Positions 39,481 to 53,000 of a stretch of DNA of 64,000 nucleotides are shown one piece after another. The DNA is from Dallia pectoralis (taxonomy: Eukaryota > Chordata > Actinopteri > Esociformes > Umbridae), in assembly GCA_029465975.1 (NCBI GenBank), contig CM055762.1, forward strand, positions 1,178,001 through 1,242,000, given 5' to 3'. The position numbers and the translations under genes were made by a program. The notes beneath the pieces are model-generated. The model saw nothing but the letters and a program-made list of their open reading frames with translations. It was not told the DNA's origin and made no database searches. Each line of letters begins with the position of its first letter. The first letter of the stretch is position 1.

Positions 39481-40873
39481 GATTACTGATAATGATCTGA
39501 GATCAATCACAGGACCTAACAGATGCAATTGAAGCCTCAAACTCATACAGGACAGCTTTCCAAGCCTGGTGATGCACATTCAGGTACAATTACAACTACA
39601 AATGCTGGCACACGTAACCTACAGATGGTTATTATAGGTTGAGTTGACTTGTGATGTCATAAAGTAGAAAAAAGCATTTCAAAATAACAATGCATTGGAA
39701 TAGAAGCACAACTCAAAGGGCATAGGTGCAGAACCAATGGGCTCCAACCATGCTGCTTTGAGCTATTTACATCCCTTAATACAATGATCCAGCTGACAAT
39801 ATCGTTAATTCCCACATTAAGAAGGAAAACAAGATTTAAACAAAGAGATTTAATGAAGTCATATCTGTTCTGTTGTTAATGCACTGCTTGTGAAGACAGC
39901 TCTACATGTCTGTCTTTATTAATTATTCATTAGATTCTTTCTGCACCCATTAATATGAATGTTGAATTTAAATAAACAAGGATACGCTAATTACCAAACA
40001 CATGTGTGTTAATCTCTCCCAAGTGTATATGTAGAAGCAGCTACACATTGACATTTTGTGATCTAAGGAAAGTAAGACACTGATTTGAACAGGGTTTTGT
40101 GTAAATGGCATTAACCTAGTTTCACCTGTAATGGAATTAAGTCATCAATGGCATCTTTCTTAGGCTCCAATTAAAAGATGTGTTGGTATCATCTTGTTTG
40201 TTCAAGCAGTTCTTTGGATAGCAAATAAATTGGGAGCCTAGCTTGGATGTATATTTACATACAGAATATTGTAAGTGAATATGTAATATTGCAAGGATAA
40301 GGCATAAAACACATTTAAATATATGAGAATTGTTACCATTTTAACATATGTGTTGTGCAGCATTCGCTGGAACAAATGTCTCCATCAGCTGTCAATTCTG
40401 GGACAGTTTTTCCAAAACCTCCCATTTTTTATGGATGTGTAACGCTGTTTATATGCAAGACAGTACTACTTTTATCAGTGGACAATAATCACTGGATGAA
40501 TCTTAAATGCACAAGGGAGAGTGAACTAGCATGTCCACATTCTAGATACAGATTGGATTGAAAATCTACCTATATTAACATATATCAAAAGTCCAGTATA
40601 ATAAAACCTGCTCTAGATTCACTGCATGCACAGTATGCTTTAATAAAAACAGTTCAGTGGCTGACAAAGCAAAGCAAGACAATGCTCAAACTGTATACCG
40701 TATTGTTCCATTAGTATAAAACAGCCTCTTGCAAACAAATATAAAAATTTAGATAATTAAAAATAATCCTTCATAAAACATGATAAAAATAGAACTATTT
40801 ACTGTATGCATACATTTTAAAAAACAATTACAATATGGCCAATTTAACAACACCCAAATCAATACATCAGATC
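39481..40873. other. Intergenic DNA between LINE and ZDHHC13
   Basis: This is AT-rich sequence with no recognisable gene or repeat family. It lies in the gap between the tail-to-tail CSRP3 and ZDHHC13 genes. Confidence 0.5.
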
Positions 40874-40879
40874 TTTAAT
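40874..40879 (-). promoter_or_regulatory. zdhhc13: Candidate ZDHHC13 polyadenylation signal
   Basis: TTTAAT on the plus strand is ATTAAA on the minus strand, about 200 bp past the ZDHHC13 stop. It is the nearest accepted variant hexamer. Confidence 0.4.
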
Positions 40880-41079
40880 TTCCCCCTCAAAATATGTACC
40901 AGTGTAAGGCAGCAGCGTTCTGTACAAAAAGCCAACATATGTATTTACATTTCCCTCCATGCAAATGTCCATTTATAGTGGTGTTTCATCTCACACAGTC
41001 CTGAAAAATATAAAAGACTATAAAAATATATAAGGTCCGTCCACAGAATGATGATGGAGGTCCTGTGAACCTCTGGAGC

Positions 41080-44000
41080 TTAGACAACGTCGGGGTGGCC
41101 GAACATCATGTGCTCTCGGCCAGGTGGGTACTGCTTGGTCCAGTCCACCACAACAGGCTTGCACAGCCCACAGAAGTGAAGCTGGAAGAACGAAAGCAGG
41201 TTCCTGACCACACCCAAACTATGGAGGGAGAAAGACAAGAGAAAGTGAGAGAGGCACTGGGCTACATCCAGCAGTAGTTAGAGGAAATGAACGGTTTTAG
41301 GCTGAGGTAATCTAATTATCCTGATGAAGTACCACTCACTTGTACGGGTTCTGCCTGAACGAGACGGTTTGTGGGAGTGTCCTCTGACGAAGCATCAAGT
41401 TGGCCCTCTCCGCAGTGGTCAGGCCATAAAATGCAATCTGTTCAGACAGACACACAGATATTAAACTAAGATTACAATAACATTATGCCTCAACACACTT
41501 TAGCTTGCCAGTCCCAAAAGCACAAGTAACGACAAAACAGACACAGGTAACAAATGGATATAATGACAGAAATAGCAGCCCGTCATCATTAAGGCATTGA
41601 GAAGCATCTCACTGTGGGGGAACTCAGCAGGGGGCCAGATACAGGCAGCTAGATACAGGCAGCTCAAGTGAACACAGCTTCATTAGAGATGAAAACACAT
41701 CCACCATGAATAATACAAGCAGTGTTTGGTTAGCAGCAAACCAAAAGAAAACGGTAAAAACCACGGCTGCTCGAGCAAAACAAAGATAGCAATTAGCGTA
41801 TGAAGCTTGAGTGCATGTAACGATCGAGTCAATTTCCTTCACCCCTAGGTCATATACACAGCAGCATTTCAGAAAACAATTCAAAGCAAACCCTGAAGTT
41901 TACCAAACGCAAACTGATGCAAATAACCCAAAATTAATTTCCACTTTAGGGTTTAGTTGAACCGGTTCACACAGGGCTGTCCTACCTGGTAGAGCTGTAA
42001 GGCCAAGAGAATGGAGGCCCAGGAGGTATGGAAGAAGGCCAGACAGAAGATGCCCAGCACCCAGGAAGAGCAGCCTACCAGGGCAGATATAGCACTCCAA
42101 ATGCCCTCCTCTTTGTAGTGCAACGGGCAATGCTTGGACCAGTCTGGTAAACACGCACAGAGAAATGGAAATGTTAGGCATGAAGATGTATGTGGGTACA
42201 TCGACAAAAAACACTGCCCGCTGTCTGTGTGATTAAATGCCACTTACACACGAGACATCCGTAGAACATCCACGCCCCCATCAGGCAGAGCGAGAAGAGG
42301 AAAAGCACAAAGTAGTGATGATTCCTGGCCCCTGAAGACCAAAATGGAATGGTTAAAACATGAAACGTGAGTACTCAGGAATGTAGCAGACACTTATCAG
42401 GAGCAAATAACAATTAGTGCCCACATTTAAAGGCCGCAGGGGAGAGCAAGTTGCAACCACAACTCAGTTGAAGTAATTACATCCAAATCGATGAAGTAGC
42501 AACGAATAAAGTAAACGCTGGAAAAAGAGTAACTATCCAAGTAATAAACACTGCGATCATTAGTTTACAAGCAGCTAAGCATTTAGTGGAGATTAATACG
42601 GGAACACTACACATAAATACCACAGAACTAGAAAACCACTCAGATGTTGTTACCTATGCAGCCATTGATCCAGACTGAGTGATGATCCTGTTTTGCCACG
42701 CAGGCGTCACATGAGAAGCAATGATTGGCCCGCATGGGCTTCTTCATCTGCATAACGAAAACAATCGATCAACGTTAAGAGGTTGGTCGTGGAACGGCGT
42801 TGGAATGTGACCACTTAACTTTGGTCCTAGTTGCTTACCATACAGGAAGTACAGAAGATCCTGGGGTCCAAGCAGCCTGCCTCTGCCAGTAACACCACAT
42901 TCTGTTTGAGCAAGAAGGTTGTTAACAATTCTTAAATGCAGATGAAACTGGCGGAGCAGTTGAAAAGTAATCTACCGCTGTAAACCAGAAATGCTTTAAA
43001 TTCTGACCAATCATAATGTTTCTCCGACAAATAAAAAAAAGCTAAAACACCCCAGCTCCTAACCATCTTTTTCTCCTCCTCCGTAGCCTTGACGATGCCG
43101 GGGTCAGTCTTACATGAGCGGATGTAGCTGTAGAGCAGTGCCGTGGTGATGAGCACAAACAAGCCCTGAATCGTGGCACTGGGACCATGTGACCAGATGG
43201 GTTAAGGACAGAACATTTGACCTTTTTACACCCTGAACTAAGAAACATAACAACTAGGGAGCTTACAAAGTGTTATTCGTGTACAACGTCGCATGTTCGG
43301 AAAGTACATCACTGCTGAGCTTTACTGAATCGGTGAATGATTGGCTAAAGGCCCTTTATTAAAGGATATCAGGCAAGAACCATAGGAACCAGGTGAAAAT
43401 CATCCAGAAGACAGATCCCATCAGAGCTGAAGCGGGAACCAGGGATAACAGGGCAGGACTTCTCATTTGTCTGAAAGCAAATCGCACACATTTACATGTA
43501 AGCTATTTGCAAAGTGATTTACAAAAGCAATGAAGGAGCCTTGATGCCTTGACAAAAGCTTCAGCAGTTTTCTTGAGGGTTTCGAACCATCACCACGTTA
43601 GCTACTGGCTTGACACTAACCACCCACCCAAACCCCACAAATACAAATGATGTCCCAGAGAGTCTTAACAACAACCAATCAGAATGTATAAATAATACCA
43701 GGCTGTAAGTTGGCATTCCAGCACCATCTTGTGGAGATCACTTACAATTCCAGCACTGTTGTAGACAAAGGTATGCTGACCTCGAATCATCGCTTCAAGC
43801 ATGTTATACAAGTAGCCATCCTTCAAACGTATGCACTAGTGTGCTGTGACAGCATGCACTCACCGTTGTGCCAGATTGATCACAACCATTACAGCAGTCA
43901 GCAGAAGCCCTTTGAGAAGCCAGGATTCAGAGTTAAAATCTGCAATCGCTCCCACGCTGCCCAACAACACGGTGCAGAGCGTAAACTGTACCCACACCTA

Positions 44001-47000
44001 CAAACAAATCATTATGCAAATAATTACTACTAAGTGAAGGCATTGTTTGAGTCACATGCAAATCTTAGTTCTCGGGATATCTCCACTGCCACTGCATAAA
44101 CGTAAGCACTTCACTATCGTGTTTGAGACAAAACATAATTTGCATTTAAAACCTTATTTTCCCTTGAAACACAAAATATCGTCCCTAAACCCCCGTTCTA
44201 TGCCCAATAGTAACTTTTAACCTAAACTTAATACCTACGCAGAACAACTTTTAAGTATCCTCATTTTAACATCCTTGCAGGACACGTCTGACAGACAAAT
44301 AAGGTCCTGCAATGTCTACTTGTCTCACTAAGGTACATGCATGCACAATAGTGAGACAAGTAGACATTGTGTTGCCCCTCTAGGAGTATTCTATAGAGTG
44401 CTACCATACCCTGGGTCTGAATGGTAGACAGGGAAAAGCTGCCGTGGATGTTCTTACCTTGTATCGATTAAAGAAGCGCATGCAGCGTGAGTTCAAGCGG
44501 ACCCTCTCCTCTTTGACCTGGTTGAGCATGTGGGTGAGAAGGGGACTGTTCACCTGGTGGGCCAAGTCTAAAGGTGTGTGACCCTGAGGAAACAACGTCC
44601 TTATTACACAACTCTTACCTGTCCTCACAAAGCTGCAGCATTTGTATGCAATAAGACGCGAGGGCGTGGGATCTAGCCAATATGCCAAGGCTAAGAGCTG
44701 AGCTTGGGTACATCACATAGTGTATATACAGGGCTCTTAGCTGTGATTTGTTGGCAATTAGGGTGGCTGAATACAATTTCCCATCTCATGGGGTTTGTCA
44801 GTCAAACAGAATTCATGATCACACGTTTCTTATAAGACAGTATTCCACAGGGATTAATTACATGATTTGTATTTCTCTAATTGCATTAAGCAGATTATAT
44901 TAGCAACAAGGCACCTGTTGTCAGTCACATCAGTCACTCACATTAGCATTCTCTGTATCCACACTGGCACCGGCCTCCAGCAAGACGTGCGCGGCATCTA
45001 CGTTACCCGCCAGCACGGCGCAGTGGAGCGGAGAGTTCCGGTTCACTTTGTCCACCGCACTGACCGACGCATAGCACTTGATGAGGAAGTTAGTGGGCTC
45101 GGGCCTGCAAAGAAACTATTTGTTTATGGACTCCTTGGTAGTTTATATTCTAAACTGGTACAGAAAGGTGCCCTGAAATGTGCAGGGAGGCAATAGTTCA
45201 CATGTTAATGTCTAGTTGACTACTCAGGTTAAAGAAACTAAACCAAATATTACACAAAACATATAAGCTTCTTTACTGGTTAGTTAGTAGGATGCAGCAT
45301 GTCAGCAGTTAGCCTAGCGTTTAAGGCATTGTAAGCATACATTGGAAAACCATGTTGGACAGAAACCTACCCAATAATCTTTTGTGCAGCCAAAATTAGC
45401 GCTGTCTGCCCATTTGAGTCCGAAACATCAACTTCCTACGACAGGAAGGAACACAGCAAAATGATTCTTCGGGAGATAGTTAGATATTGATACAAATAGA
45501 GAAACATAGGAGTCAAAGACAAAAAAAAAGCAGTTGTGAGGGAGACGAAAAAGAAGAAAAAGTAAGTAAACTTCTGTGAGATCAGAGACCTGTACTACAA
45601 AGCAAGGTTTGTGGTTAGCGAGGTAACTTCAGGTTCAACCCTGGATTATCGGTCCCTCTTAGCACGTTACATCGTCATGGTAACTTATGTTGCGAACCTA
45701 ACCTACTCCGGAGCAGGTTATAGTCGAGATAACAGATTAACCCAAATAAAAGCACCACCTACTGACCAAGCAATTCTCGATTGAATATGTCGTCACCATT
45801 CTTAGAAGATCCCGTTTGGTGCACGAATAGTGGGAGGTTCACTTAGAGGAGCAAGGGTCTTCATGGACCGACCAAACCCGTTTGCTTTTCCAGATGACTA
45901 TCTTTATGAAATATATAGTTTTTTAGCGGAGGGACTGATGTATCTTCAGCTAATTGAGCCGTATGTTGCCTGTGTGAATGTAAATTAAATGCAGCATTTG
46001 GATTGATTTAGTTTGAATGATGTTCTTATGTTCATTCTTTATTTGTTCCCAAAATAAAGAATAAACACACTGCCAGGGTTGCAACTAAAAGGTATCCAGC
46101 AATAATAATGACACAATACAATTCATCTCAGCAACACATTGCTTTAATTGAGTACACATGTATAGTTATAGTGAAATCTAGTCCGGCCTTAATGAATGAG
46201 CAGTGATAGTGATGAGTCTGTAACTTAATGAATGGGCAGTGATAGTGATGAGTCTGTAACTAATGAATGAACAGTGATAGTGATGAGTCTGTAACTTAAT
46301 GAATGAGCAGTGATAGTGATGAGTCTGTAACTTAATTAATGAACAGTGATAGTGACGAGTCTGTAACTTAATGAATGAGCAGTGATAGTGACGAGTCTGT
46401 AACTTAATGAATGGGCAGTGATAGTGACGAGTCTGTAACTTAATGAATGTGCAGTGATAGTGACGAGTCTGTAACTTAATGAATGAACAGTGATAGTGAT
46501 GAGTCTGTAACTAATGAATGAGCAGTGATAGTGATGAGTCTGTAACTTAATGAATGAACAGTGATAGTGATGAGTCTGTAACTTAATGAATGGGCAGTGA
46601 TAGTGATGAGTCTGTAACTAATGAATGAGCAGTGATAGTGACGAGTCTGTAACTTAATGAATGGGCAGTGATAGTGATGAGTCTGTAACTTAATGAATGA
46701 GCAGTGATAGTGATGAGTCTGTAACTAATGAATGAGCAGTGATAGTGATGAGTCTGTAACTTAATGAATGAACAGTGATGAGTCTGTAACTAATGAATGA
46801 GCAGTGATAGTGACGAGTCTGTAACTTAATGAATGAGCAGTGATAGTGATGAGTCTGTAACTTAATGAATGGGCAGTGATAGTGATGCGTCTGTAACTTA
46901 ATGAATGATCAGTGATTGTGATGAGTCTGTAACTTAATGAATGGGCAGTGATAGTGACGAGTCTGTAACTTAATGAATGAGCAGTGATAGTGATGATTCT

Positions 47001-50000
47001 GTAACTTAATGAATGGGCAGTGATGAGTCTGTAACTAATGAATGAGCAGTGATAGTGATGAGTCTGTAACTTAATGAATGAGCAGTGATAGTGATGAGTC
47101 TGTAACTTAATGAATGAGCAGTGATAGTGATGAGTCTGTAACTTAATGAATGAGCAGTGATAGTGATGAGACTGTAACTTAATGAATGAGCAGTGATAGT
47201 GATGAGTCTGTAACTTAATGAATGAGCAGTGATAGTGATGAGTCTGTAACTTAATGAATGAGCAGTGATAGTGATGAGTCTGTAACTTAATGAATGAGCA
47301 GTGATAGTGATGAGTCTGTAACTTAATGAATGAGCAGTGATAGTGATGAGACTGTAACTTAATGAATGGGCAGTGATAGTGATGAGTCTGTAACTAAATG
47401 AATGGGCAGTGATAGTGATGATTCTGTAACTTAATGAATGGGCAGTGATAGTGACGAGTCTGTAACTAAATGAATGGGCAGTGATAGTGATGATTCTGTA
47501 ACTTAATGAATGGGCAGTGATAGTGACGAGTCTGTAACTTAATGAATGAGCAGCGATAGTGATGAGTCTGTAACTTAATGAATGAGCAGTGATAGTGATG
47601 AGTCTGTAACTTAATGAATGAGCAGTGATAGTGATGAGTCTGTAACTTAATGAATGAGCAGTGATAGTGATGAGTCTGTAACTTAATGAATGAGCAGTGA
47701 TAGTGATGAGTCTGTAACTTAATGAATGGGCAGTGATAGTGATGAGTCTGTAACTTAATGAATGAGCAGTGATAGTGATGAGTCTGTAACTTAATGAATG
47801 GGCAGTGATAGTGATGAGTCTGTAACTAATGAATGAGCAGTGATAGTGACGAGTCTGTAACTTAATGAATGAACAGTGATAGTGACGAGTCTGTAACTTA
47901 ATGAATGAGCAGTGATAGTGACGAGTCTGTAACTTAATGAATGGGCAGTGATAGTGACGAGTCTGTAACTTAATGAATGGGCAGTGATAGTGACGAGTCT
48001 GTAACTTAATGAATGTGCAGTGATAGTGACGAGTCTGTAACTTAATGAATGTGCAGTGATAGTGATGATTCTGTAACTTAATGAATGAACAGTGATAGTG
48101 ATGAGTCTGTAACTTAATGAATGAGCAGTGATAGTGACGAGTCTGTAACTTAATGAATGGGCAGTGATAGTGACGAGTCTGTAACTTAATGAATGAGCAG
48201 TGATAGTGATGAGTCTGTAACTAATGAATGGGCAGTGATAGTAATGAGTCTGTAACTAATGAATGGGCAGTGATAGTGATGAGTCTGTAACTAATGAATG
48301 GGCAGTGATAGTAATGAGTCTGTAACTTATGCATTCACGCAGTCAGCAATCTTTTGCCAGCTTTCTTTTCTTTTTAGGCGTTTTATATTCTTTTTAAGTT
48401 TTTAATTAGAATTATTTGCTCCTCTTGCGTGAAATATGACGCTCCACACTTGTCCATGTCTGCGATTGGTGGTATGGCGCAAACTCCGCCCATTTTATGT
48501 GAGCGCGCTCGTAGCTAGATTGGGAAATCCAGGGTTGATTGAACAAATTGATAACCACTGTCATGAGTCATGACATCTCTTACCTAGGTCTCAAGTGTCA
48601 GGTTAAGTGAAGTCAAATAATGGAAAGTAATCCAGGGTATGTTGAACTTCATAGTACAGGCCTCAGGACCCAATCCCAATATCCACACTCATAGACTTCA
48701 AAGCACATTCTCGCCAAGTCTGAAGGGTTAGGGCTGTCCCAACGTCAAATTGTCAAGTGCATGAGAGCTCTATGGTGGACATTTTCTGCCCTTTATGCAC
48801 CTTTTGTGAACTAGCAATGACGACTTAACGTGTGCTGGAAGAATCAGACGACAAACACGGCTCAGACGTTAAAAACAATTACGAAAACACATGATGAAAG
48901 ACATGTCAGACGCCATCCTGAAAACTATCAACAAAAGGTATGACAAGTTCGAGGACAGTTTCAAATCTCCGCAAGCCTCCCAGTAGGAACTTGCGGGCCA
49001 TAACAAACGATCTGGAAAACGACCAATCTGATCAAGACTTGCGCATTTGTACTAGAAGATACACTCGTCAGACATCAAGACGGCAATGTTCCCCTCCAAG
49101 CCAAGGTTAATGATCTCCAAGGCTGTTTTCGCCATGACAACATTAAGATCGTTGGAATTCCAGAGGGAGATGAGGGCAGACCCACAATTTGTTACGGGCC
49201 TTCTCAAAATAAAAGTGGCTAACTTCATGAAATCACTGGTCATGGACCGAAACCACTGTTCATAGGCCGAGCCCACAGAATACAGTATTGTAACCCTACG
49301 ACCTGTCTGTACCGATAAGGGAGCCACCCTGGCATTAGCTGTAAGGGAGCCACCCTGGTATTAGCTATAAGGGAGCCACCCTGGCATTAGCTATAAAGGG
49401 AGCCACCCTGGCATTAGCTATAAGGGAGCCACCCTGGCATTAGCTATAAGGGAGCCACCCTGGCATTAGCTGTAAGGAGCCAGCCTGGCATTAGGGCAGC
49501 CAACGCTAGGGCCCTGACCTTCTGGTATAGGGGACTCGCAGGGGAAGCCAAATGGGTCATTTAATGAGCTGCCGTGACCAATTACTCCCTCTCTGCAATG
49601 CTCATATCTAGGACAGAACCCCAGACCAGACTGGCAAGCAGTAACTTTGTTTTTAGGAAGTCCTTGAAGATTTTGCGACAGCTAAAGAAGGTGTTTGGCC
49701 AGACGTCTCTGTCAACACCCCCATTTGCAAGAACCCTTCTTTTTTTTACCAGCCCAAACCAGTTCACTGAAATGGGTTAACTGTGGGAAATATATATGTT
49801 GAGAAACAAAAACGCCTCTTTTGACCAGTTGAGAACAAAGTTTGACTTTCAAAGTAGACACTTCGTCAGGGAGAATATCCCTACATTTGAGAATATCCCA
49901 ATTAGCCATCCTTTCAATGAGCTGCTCCAATCCCTGGACTACGGTCACCTGGTTGGTTTCCCTTTGTACCACACCAACACCTACTGACCACTTAAAAGAA

Positions 50001-53000
50001 GTAGAACCACAAAGATCACTGATGGTTCATAGTCAGAAATGCATGTGGTTCGTCCTAAGTTGGCATAACAAAGGAAGTAAAAAAACTTCAAATACAAAGT
50101 CCCAAACACAAAAAAGTATGAAACATGTTTCAGCAACATCAAGGTAAGGTGATAAAGTGCTGTCCCATTCCTATGTACAGCTTTTTGAGTCCTTGCAGAC
50201 TCTTGCAAACAATAACATACCAATGTGAGTTCAATTTAGTCTGTAAGGGTTCATAGTTATGGTTTAGGGTGGACATTGGGATTGGGCCCAGGAAAGAAAG
50301 CGAGGATGAAGCTCACCTGTCCCTTTGCCATCAGGTAGGCTGCTATGGGCATGTGTTGAAAGAGAATGGCCAGGTGCAGGCTGCGGTAGCCCTCGCCGTC
50401 AGTCAATGAAAGGTCGGCTCCGTAACGTAGCAACTGGATCACCATGGGGAGGTGGCCCTGTCTGTCCAGGGGCAACAAAACATATTAACCCATTAAGCAA
50501 ATTCATTCAAATGATAAGAAACCTTCATGTCATAAGTCTTGTATTTTTCTCCTCACAAAAAACAATGGAGCAGAGTTTTCGTCATTCGGAGAGATTACTT
50601 AAATGTTAGCGTTGGGTAACATTAAACCAAAAGAACATTTTGACAATGCGGACAATAATTACCTTATGGCCCAATGCAGGGGTGTAGATTTCAGGTCACC
50701 ACCTAGCTGGTCAATTATGGCCCCTTTGGACATATAATACCTATGGAAGAGTGAGAAAACGGCACAGTCAATATTGATTCATGTAGTCCTTTAACAGTTT
50801 TGTCTTTGCACAACATTCTCTGCTTTAGGGAAGAGGTTACAATGATCAGTGTTCAAAATGTTAAGTTAAGAGGTCAAATATAATTAAGACGCCATCTGAT
50901 GTAGAGCCCTTACTTGACCACCTCCATACGGTTGTTAATAGCTGCCCAGTGCAACAGAGAGACGTTCTCCTTGTCAGGTTGTCTCACATCACAACCGGCC
51001 TCCACCAGTTCCTTGCATCGCTCAAGGGCACCAAACCTGGAATCCAGGGAACAAATGAATTAATCCAGTTCTCAAAAGGTGCATTGGAACAGTACAGACA
51101 GAGCAAAATTCAGTTGGTGGTACAGTAACTGAAAAAGGTAGGAAACTACTCTACGAATTAGGGCTTGACCAAATACCATGTTACAGGCTCGGAATACACC
51201 CTAGTTTATTCTGAACGATTATTGGTATACTAGAACCCATTGGTTAATACTAGACAATACAAACGAGTACATTTTTAACTAGTTTGTATTGTCCACAAAT
51301 TAAGCAAGCAATTGCAAAATAGTAGGCCAGTATTAACCAATAGTTCTGGGTTCGAATACATGATAGGCAAAACAAAAAACAAGCCAAGATAAAGTCATTG
51401 ACAAACCATTCATAATGTAGATGTATTGGAAATAATCTGACTTTCTTGGACAAATAAATTAAACCGAAGACATTGTTGAGCAAAGTGCCAATGGTGGCCA
51501 GCTAGTCTGCCTTTAGATCATCGGCCATTTCTACATTTAAAAATGCAATAGATTCATATGATATAAAATCAATATCTTACACAAAGAAAGAAAGGCCCCT
51601 TAACTAATACATCACTATGAATTATATTTCTCTTATTTGTCTGTGATATGGTTCACAAACTGCAGTGTCCTTTGGGTTAGGTCTAACATAATGTGTAGAG
51701 CGCTAGATACTGTATGCAAATATATTCTAAATATTAACAATAGCAGCTCCATCTATATTAAAATGCTTGACAAAATGTATTGTAGTGTAGCTGACCATTG
51801 CGAAGTTTTGTTGCAAAAGAATTACAAAAACAAAGCTTCCGAATACCGAACTAAGATTCGCAAATCAACTTAACAACCCATCCTTGGCACAAATTGACCC
51901 CGTTATTCAACACACATTTAGTCGTATTCTCCATTCCTACACATGATAAAACAGCTTTTAGGTTTCATTGTGTATACAGACAAATATCCTAGGGTAGAAG
52001 AAGACCAAGACCCTGAAACTGTGCTGAGGCACAGAGGCCAAGACCATACATCGGTTTAACAGGACAGGTTCCACTCAGAGCCAGTGACTCTGTGCAAAGA
52101 CAATGCATGTGTTGTTTTACTCATCACCTGGGGAATGCAGTATAAGCACATGATGAAAACGCCTGCAGACACACATATTGAGATAAGAGATGCAAGACTA
52201 TCACTTAATTAGACACAGTATTCACGCATTTGATTGGATACAGCGTGGTATGCAGGCGGTATGCAGGGGTGTGTCGAGGCACAGATTTGCGAGGCAACAT
52301 TTCATCTGTAGTGATGGACAGTAAATTATTCTATTCGTGTTTTGCCTTTGAGAGAGAAAGACAACTTTGACGGGACACACAACTTGAATATGAACATTTT
52401 GTAAGAGAATAAGGAATCCCATGTAACATGCCACCCGCCAAATGCGAGCAAATCTGTGTAAACTTTACCAGATGGGTTGCCATCATGTGTGGGGGACCAC
52501 AACTTAGACTGACAAATCTACTGAGACACACTGACACCACAATTTCAATGTACGCCTCATTCTTTTACACTAGTCCTCAAATCTCATCACGAAAACAGGC
52601 TCAATTGTCATGCAAGACTCAACAGCTGCTAAACAATAGTACATTTCAATTCACCTGGTCGAACCAGTTTGAATACAGGCCAGAGATGCAGGCTTTGTTG
52701 TTGGGCAGGTATAGCCAGGGGAAAAAAAACACCCTGCATAACTCAAAAGTGACAGAGTGAGAATGGTATGTACGTGTCAATGTATGTAAAAAACTAAAGG
52801 ACGCTTACTGGAACTTTGCCATTTATTACCCCATTCACATACAAATCGATCGAATTGTATTCTTGCCAAATCAAAAGTTGGTGCTTGGATCTACTCTGCA
52901 TAACAGCATTAAATAAACTGACATGTATAATAATGGGTAGAAATACATCAGGGGCAAGTTCTTTCACTCAGTACTATTGAATTATAACATATCACAGCAA

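Larger units (their letters stand above)
45586..48663 (+). mobile_element. PIF-Harbinger element in ZDHHC13 intron, interior replaced by minisatellite
   Basis: The terminal inverted repeats are AGACCTGTACTACAAAGC at the left and, reading inward from the right, AGGCCTGTACTATGAAGT, with a 3-bp CAG on each side. Subterminal sequence is also mirrored (CAACCCTGGATTA against AATCCAGGG). Only the N-terminal transposase region survives at the left; a 36-bp array fills most of the rest. Confidence 0.8.

Noticed and set aside
46190..48330. CRISPR-like or centromeric array
   Set aside because: Units are contiguous without unique spacers, and it lies in a vertebrate intron inside a Harbinger element; it is an ordinary minisatellite.
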